Below are positions 20,627-25,234 of a stretch of 25,234 nucleotides of DNA, piece after piece. The position numbers and the translations under genes are program-made. The DNA is taken from IMG/VR virus record IMGVR_UViG_3300034066_000648, positions 1 through 25,234 of that record. One strand, given 5' to 3'. The DNA is from a virus. Under the pieces are notes generated by a model that did no database searches, was not told the DNA's origin, and worked only from the letters and a program-made list of their open reading frames with translations. The stretch's first letter is position 1, and each line of letters opens with the position of its first letter.

Positions 20627-22924
20627 ATGCAGACCTTCGACGCGACCGCAGTCATCCGTAATCGGCCGTGGTTCGAGCGGGCGCTCGAGAGCATCGCGCC
20701 GCAGGCCGCGCTGCGCCGGCTCCAGGCTCGCGTCGAGACCGCGCTGTTTTCCTACAACGCCGCGCAGACGAATCGGCTCTACGCTCCGATGCAGTACGGC
20801 CAGCCGAGCGAGTCCTCGCAGACGGTGCGCGAGCGAGTCGTGATGATGTGGGAGGCGCGCAATCTGGTCGAGAATTGTCCCGAGGTTAAGGAGGTGAGCC
20901 GCAAGTTCGGCAATTACCTGACCCCGACCGAATACTCTCCGGCGACTGGCGACCGCGACTACAACGCGACCGTCAACGAGTGGTTCCACTCGTGGTGCAA
21001 GCAGGCCGACGCGACGGGCCGCAATTCGTTCCGCAAGCTAGTGCAGCTCGCCGCGGAGAACCGGCCGGTCGACGGCGACTGCGGCTTCGTCATCCGCCGC
21101 GTGGGCGATGGGCTGAAGCTCCAGCTGGTGCCGGCGACCCGCATCGGCAACCCCAACGAGATGGGGCTCGACTCCGAGAACTACTTCGAAGGCGTGATCA
21201 CTAACGACTTCGGCGTGCCGGTCGCGTATCGCATTTACCGCGTGACGCGCGAGGGCGTTTACTTCGGCGCCGAGGACGTTCCGGCGGGCAACTTCTGCCA
21301 CTACTTTGACCCGTTCCGCGTCGACCAGTACCGCGGCGTGACCGACTTTCACGCGGCGATCCAGACGGCGCGGATGCTGCACGAAATCCTCCAAGCCGAG
21401 AAGGCCGGCGTGCGCTTCGCCTCGCAGCAGGCGGCGTTGGTCTTCACCGACCGCGGCACGGCCAACGCGCGCAACCTCTTCACGCCGACCCCGAGCGCGA
21501 CGCTGCCGAGCGGCCAGCAGCAGAAAAACGAGCTTTCCGAGGTCGGGATGATTAAGTACTTGGGCCAAGCTGACCGCGTCGAGACAATGCCGGCGCGGCC
21601 GAGCACGGCGTTCACGGGCTTCATCGCGCATCTGATGCACGAGCTTTCCATCGCGGTCGGCATCCCGAAGGGCGTCCTCTTCGGCACGCAGGATTACGCC
21701 GGCCCGAGCGTGCGCGCGGAGTTTGCCGCGGCCGACCGCGTGTTCGCGCGGCATCAAGGCGTCCTCGTCGACAAGGTCTTGGATCCGATCAAGAACGCGG
21801 TCATCCTCGACGCCATCGCCCGCGGAGAAATCCCGGCGCCTCCTGCTCGCGCTGGCGAAACGCCGGTGCAGGCGCTCAAGCGCGCGACCCGCGGCGAGTG
21901 GCGCTTCCCGCCCAAGCTCACCATCGACGTTGGTCGCGAGAGCCAAGCCAATCTGAACGAGAACCGCCAGGGCGCGAAATCCTTGCAAGAGATCGCGGCC
22001 GAGCAGGGCACCGATGCCTTTACGCGGCTCGAGCAGATCGCGGCCGAGGCGAGCTACGTCAAGGAGCTCTCGGAGCGCTACGAGATCCCCGAGACGGCGA
22101 TTCGCCTCGTGACCAACTCGCTCCCGAGCACGCCGGCTGCTGCCGCCGCTACGGGCGACAACGTCGCGAGCGCTGCCGCGGAGGCGCAGGCGGAATCGAC
22201 CGCATCTCCCGAGGACGAAACGCCGGACCAACCTCCGACGCCGGCCGAGCTTGCGCGCTTTGCCGCGGTCGACCTCACGCCGACCGATGCAATGGCAGCC
22301 GAGGCCAAGCGCGGCCTCGAGTGGCGCGAGAAGTTCAACCGTGGCGGCACGGCCGTTGGCGTCGCTCGTGCGCGCGACATCTCGAACAAGTCGAATCTCT
22401 CGCCCGACACGGTGCGCCGGATGGTCTCATATTTCGCGCGGCACGAGGTCGACAAGCAGGGCACGGGATTCTCTCCTGGCGAAGACGGCTATCCTTCCGC
22501 CGGCCGCATCGCGTGGGCGCTTTGGGGCGGTGACGCCGGCGCCAGCTGGGCGCGTGCGAAATCGGAAGCGCTCAAGCGCGAGGAACTGAGCCGGCCGACG
22601 AGCGTCGCAGCTGCTCTTGAGGCTGGGCGCAATCGCGCGAAGCGTCCGCTGGAGCGACTGGCAGACAAGGCGACGAAGCTTGCTGCCGTGCGCGAGAAGC
22701 TGGGCCAGAACGCGAAAAGCGAGGCTCAGATCGAGCAGGCGCTGAAGCCGTTCGGATTTCAGCCGAAGCCGGTCGTGGCGCCGCCTCCTCCCGCTCCGAT
22801 CGTCACGCTCTCCGACGCGCGCAAGATGCTCGCCGAGAAGGCCGACGCCGAGGACAAGCTGACCGCGCTCTTCGCGAGCGTGACTGATCGCCGCGCCAAG
22901 ATCAAAAGCCTCCGCACCCATTGA
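20627..22924 (+). CDS. Portal protein (lambda gpB-type) with C-terminal extension
   Basis: A 765-aa protein, two bases after the gpW-like stop. Portal core (about 1-510): 'YNAAQTNRLYAPMQYGQPSE' and 'REVVMMWEARNLVENCPEV'-type region at 40-85, 'AAENRPVDGDCGFVIRR', 'FCHYFDPFRVDQYRGVTDFH' with 'AAIQTARMLHEILQAEKAGV', and 'GIPKGVLFGTQDYAGPSVRA' are strong lambda-portal landmarks. Lambda gpB is 533 aa; here about 230 extra residues follow. Residues about 550-655 contain a distinct domain ('GLEWREKFNRGGTAVGVARA', 'SPDTVRRMVSYFARHEVDKQ', 'PSAGRIAWALWGGDAGASWA') that I know as a module attached to other phage head proteins. Residues about 660-765 are charged and helical, scaffold-like. The ring forms the DNA entry vertex. 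Confidence 0.92.
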   Translation: MQTFDATAVIRNRPWFERALESIAPQAALRRLQARVETALFSYNAAQTNRLYAPMQYGQPSESSQTVRERVVMMWEARNLVENCPEVKEVSRKFGNYLTPTEYSPATGDRDYNATVNEWFHSWCKQADATGRNSFRKLVQLAAENRPVDGDCGFVIRRVGDGLKLQLVPATRIGNPNEMGLDSENYFEGVITNDFGVPVAYRIYRVTREGVYFGAEDVPAGNFCHYFDPFRVDQYRGVTDFHAAIQTARMLHEILQAEKAGVRFASQQAALVFTDRGTANARNLFTPTPSATLPSGQQQKNELSEVGMIKYLGQADRVETMPARPSTAFTGFIAHLMHELSIAVGIPKGVLFGTQDYAGPSVRAEFAAADRVFARHQGVLVDKVLDPIKNAVILDAIARGEIPAPPARAGETPVQALKRATRGEWRFPPKLTIDVGRESQANLNENRQGAKSLQEIAAEQGTDAFTRLEQIAAEASYVKELSERYEIPETAIRLVTNSLPSTPAAAAATGDNVASAAAEAQAESTASPEDETPDQPPTPAELARFAAVDLTPTDAMAAEAKRGLEWREKFNRGGTAVGVARARDISNKSNLSPDTVRRMVSYFARHEVDKQGTGFSPGEDGYPSAGRIAWALWGGDAGASWARAKSEALKREELSRPTSVAAALEAGRNRAKRPLERLADKATKLAAVREKLGQNAKSEAQIEQALKPFGFQPKPVVAPPPPAPIVTLSDARKMLAEKADAEDKLTALFASVTDRRAKIKSLRTH

Positions 22925-22926
22925 CA

Positions 22927-25234
22927 ATGCATAGCGTTCTCGACGCCATCATCACGAGCAACGAGCAGCTGGGCCAGCGGGCCGAGGAGTTCGCGCAGCT
23001 TCTGGTCGAGCACGACAAGACGCTCGACGAACTACTCGAGCGCATCGGCAAGACGGTGCCAGAGATCCGCAAGGAGCTAGAGTCCAAGCTGACCGAGGCG
23101 GTGCCTGGGCTAGTCTCGGACGCCTATGCCAAATACAACGAAGACCTCGAAGGCCGCTGCCGCGCCGCGCTCACCGAGTCGCAGACGAAGCTCGAAGCCG
23201 TCCGCGCTGAGATCGTTGGTCTTGCTGAAGCGCAGTTCTCCGAGGCCGAGAAGCAAATCGGCCTGACCGCGGAACAGATCGAGTCGCGCATCCTAGGCAC
23301 GCTGACGGAGGCCGCGAAAGAGCGCATTACAAAGCTCGAGCGCGGTCTCGTGATCGAGATCCAGCACGCGGTGAACGCGGCGCTGCCGAAGCAGGAACTG
23401 GCCGCTGCGCCGACGCTGATCGACTCATATCGCGGGCAATGGAAAGAAGGGATGGTCGCGCAGCGTGGCGATCTCTTCTCGTGGTACGGCTCCACCTATC
23501 TCGCGCTCGAGGACACGAACGACACGCCGGGGCGGAAGAACATCGCCACCGCTGGCGCAAAGTGGGCGGTCATCGCAGCGCGTGGTGCAGGCGGCGGAGG
23601 TGGAGGCGGCGGCGACTCGCTGCCTTCGCAGGCGGGCAACGCGGGCAAGTTTCTTAAGACTGACGGCGCAACGCCCAGCTGGGAAACGATCCCTGGCGGC
23701 GGCGATATGCTGGGCGCGAACAACCTGACCGACGTCGCGTCGATCACGGCAGCATTCGCGAACATCAAGCAGCCGGCGAGCACGAGCGCCTCGGGCGTCG
23801 TCACGTTCGCGACCTCGGGCGAGAGCGCCGCGCTGAAGGCGGTGCAGGCCAACGACGCGCGCTTGTCCGACTCGCGCACGCCTACCGCGCACGCTTCGAC
23901 GCATCAGACGGGCGGCAGCGACCCAATCGACTTCCCGGTGGATTCGGTCTTTGGCGCGACAAACACGATCACGCAAGTCGACTACTTCGCGCTTAACACG
24001 TCGAGCACCGCGAGCGTGACCACGGCGAAGGCCGTCTGGAACGCGACCGAGGGCGCCATCGAGGTCGGGCTCAACTCGAGCGTCAATGCGCTGCTCGGCG
24101 TCGACGCGCACGTGCAAGTCTACAACCAGAGCGGATCGCCGTTCACCAAGGGCCAAGTCGTGCGACAGGATGGCTCCTCTGGCACGCGGCTCAAGGTGGT
24201 GCTGGCGCTGGGCACCGATGATGCTAATTCGGCGACAACGATCGGCCTCGTCTCGCAGACCATCGGGAACAACTCGTCCGGCTTCATCATCACGAACGGC
24301 CTCCTGCGCGGCATCAACACCAACGCCTTCAACGAGGGCGACACGCTCTGGCTTTCGGCCACGACTCCAGGCGGACTCGTCAACACGCGGCCGACGCAGC
24401 CGAATCACTCGGTGCGGATCGGCTACGTGATCAAGAAGGCTGGCGTCGCGGATGGCATCATCTACGTCGACATTCTCAACGGGTTCGAGCTTGAGGAACT
24501 GCACGACGTCCTCGTGACCACGGTCGCGAATCGCGATTTTCTCTCTTACGATTCCTCGACCACCGTCTGGCGGAATCGGCAGCTTTTCGACTCGACCGCT
24601 CCGGCTGCGCTTGGTGCCTCGGCCACGGCCGGCGTCTCGATCACCGCGGCCCGCGTCGATCACGTCCACGCACGGCCGACGCTCGACCAGCTGGACATCA
24701 GCGGCGCGGCGCAAGGCGACATCCTCTACCGCTCGGCCACCAGCTGGGCGCGGCTGCCCGCGGCAACTGCCGGATACATTCTCCAGACGAACGGCGCCGC
24801 GGCGAACCCCAGCTGGGCGCAGAACACCGGCGGCAGCGGCGCGCCGACCGATGCCGAATACATCGTCGCATCAGCGAACGGATCGCTGAGTGCCGAGCGG
24901 GTCATCAGCAACAGCACCTCGGTCACGGTCAACTTCGCGACCGGCGGACAGGTCTCGCTTGAACGCGCCGCGCTGACTGGCGACGTCACGGCCTCGCAGA
25001 ATAGTAACGCGACCACGATTGCCAACGACGCGGTCTCGAACGCGAAGCTCGCAAATATGGTGGCGAGCACCATTAAAGCGCGGGTCACGGCTTCGACCGG
25101 CGATCCGGAAGATGCCAGCCTGACGCAAGTCCTCGACCTCGTCGGCTCCACGACTTACGGCGACGTCCTCTATCGCGGCAGCACGAGCTGGCAGCGGCTC
25201 GCGCCTTCGGTCTCGGGCTACGTGCTCGCGACGC
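22927..25234 (+). CDS. Fibre-like virion protein, 3'-truncated by the window end
   Basis: A frame that starts two bases after the portal stop and stays open to the last base (769 residues seen). Residues 1-155 are coiled coil ('HDKTLDELLERIGKTVPEIR'); about 167-217 resemble a small carbohydrate-binding module ('SYRGQWKEGMVAQRGDLFSW', 'YGSTYLALEDTND', ending 'KWAVIA'); a run of glycines (about 221-229) acts as hinge. The rest is a beta-rich fibre with repeats of the 'GkfL.TdG..psW' / 'GDilYR..tsW.rL....sGYvL.t' type (235-256, 598-630, 743-769) and 'DARLSDSRTPTAHASTHQTG'. These are features of tail or head fibres. Lambda has the prohead protease here, so the location is unusual. The receptor-binding or assembly end lies beyond the window. 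Confidence 0.75.
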   Translation, partial: MHSVLDAIITSNEQLGQRAEEFAQLLVEHDKTLDELLERIGKTVPEIRKELESKLTEAVPGLVSDAYAKYNEDLEGRCRAALTESQTKLEAVRAEIVGLAEAQFSEAEKQIGLTAEQIESRILGTLTEAAKERITKLERGLVIEIQHAVNAALPKQELAAAPTLIDSYRGQWKEGMVAQRGDLFSWYGSTYLALEDTNDTPGRKNIATAGAKWAVIAARGAGGGGGGGGDSLPSQAGNAGKFLKTDGATPSWETIPGGGDMLGANNLTDVASITAAFANIKQPASTSASGVVTFATSGESAALKAVQANDARLSDSRTPTAHASTHQTGGSDPIDFPVDSVFGATNTITQVDYFALNTSSTASVTTAKAVWNATEGAIEVGLNSSVNALLGVDAHVQVYNQSGSPFTKGQVVRQDGSSGTRLKVVLALGTDDANSATTIGLVSQTIGNNSSGFIITNGLLRGINTNAFNEGDTLWLSATTPGGLVNTRPTQPNHSVRIGYVIKKAGVADGIIYVDILNGFELEELHDVLVTTVANRDFLSYDSSTTVWRNRQLFDSTAPAALGASATAGVSITAARVDHVHARPTLDQLDISGAAQGDILYRSATSWARLPAATAGYILQTNGAAANPSWAQNTGGSGAPTDAEYIVASANGSLSAERVISNSTSVTVNFATGGQVSLERAALTGDVTASQNSNATTIANDAVSNAKLANMVASTIKARVTASTGDPEDASLTQVLDLVGSTTYGDVLYRGSTSWQRLAPSVSGYVLAT

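Noticed and set aside
21038-22231. 397-codon minus-strand ORF opposite the portal
   Set aside because: Same shadow pattern; the portal reading is certain.
23425-24714. 429-codon minus-strand ORF opposite the fibre-like gene
   Set aside because: Composition of a shadow (Arg/Asp/Val-rich), no recognisable domain, no ribosome binding site, and the + strand product has clear fibre repeats.

Overview
The window looks like a contiguous piece of a tailed-phage (siphovirus-type, lambda-like morphogenesis) genome with high GC content. Every gene I can support is on the + strand, packed head to tail with ATGA/GTGA stop-start overlaps or gaps of a few bases. No tRNA, rRNA, integrase, repressor, CRISPR array or insertion sequence is visible. 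The long minus-strand ORFs are GC-rich shadows. The host cannot be named; it is probably a high-GC bacterium, and an exported lysozyme with a Sec signal peptide suggests the enzyme leaves the cytoplasm without needing a classical holin. Many virion genes have no Shine-Dalgarno sequence, which may reflect an SD-poor host or coupled translation.

Layout. (1) 3-9403, head-tail joining and tail: a 5'-truncated protein with a glycosyltransferase-like C-terminus, an FII-like connector, a Z/gp10-like completion protein, a gpU-like terminator, the tail tube protein, a G/GT chaperone pair with a textbook -1 frameshift site, a short tape measure, two distal tail/hub proteins, a DUF6950/NlpC-like protein, and a 1051-aa J-like host-specificity protein with fibronectin-type domains, followed by a small protein. 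(2) 9487-10691: a signal-peptide i-type-like lysozyme and three small genes. (3) 10763-13480, recombination: a RecT annealase, a RecE-like PD-(D/E)XK exonuclease, two overlapping membrane miniproteins, a small protein and a second PD-(D/E)XK-type nuclease. (4) 13603-16669, replication: a primosomal/helicase-loader-like protein, a DnaB-like helicase and small accessory genes. (5) 16670-16814: a non-coding gap whose sequence resembles the lambda cosN core. (6) 16815-25234, packaging and head: small terminase, a small protein, a C5-cytosine methyltransferase, a 39-aa basic protein, the GpA-type large terminase, gpW-like joining protein, a portal with an unusual C-terminal extension, and a long fibre-like protein that runs off the window.

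The window starts in the late head/tail-joining genes and ends just after the portal, so the missing prohead protease and major capsid genes should lie between the window's end and its start on a circularised map. If the cos candidate is right, the virion chromosome would begin near 16.73 kb, giving the lambda order cos-terminase-portal-head-tail-lysis-recombination-replication-cos. The most interesting points are the cosN-like site, a 296-codon ORF that overlaps the methyltransferase in the +1 frame with recognisable motifs, the fibre gene directly after the portal, the portal fusion domain, and structured intergenic elements with no room for promoters.
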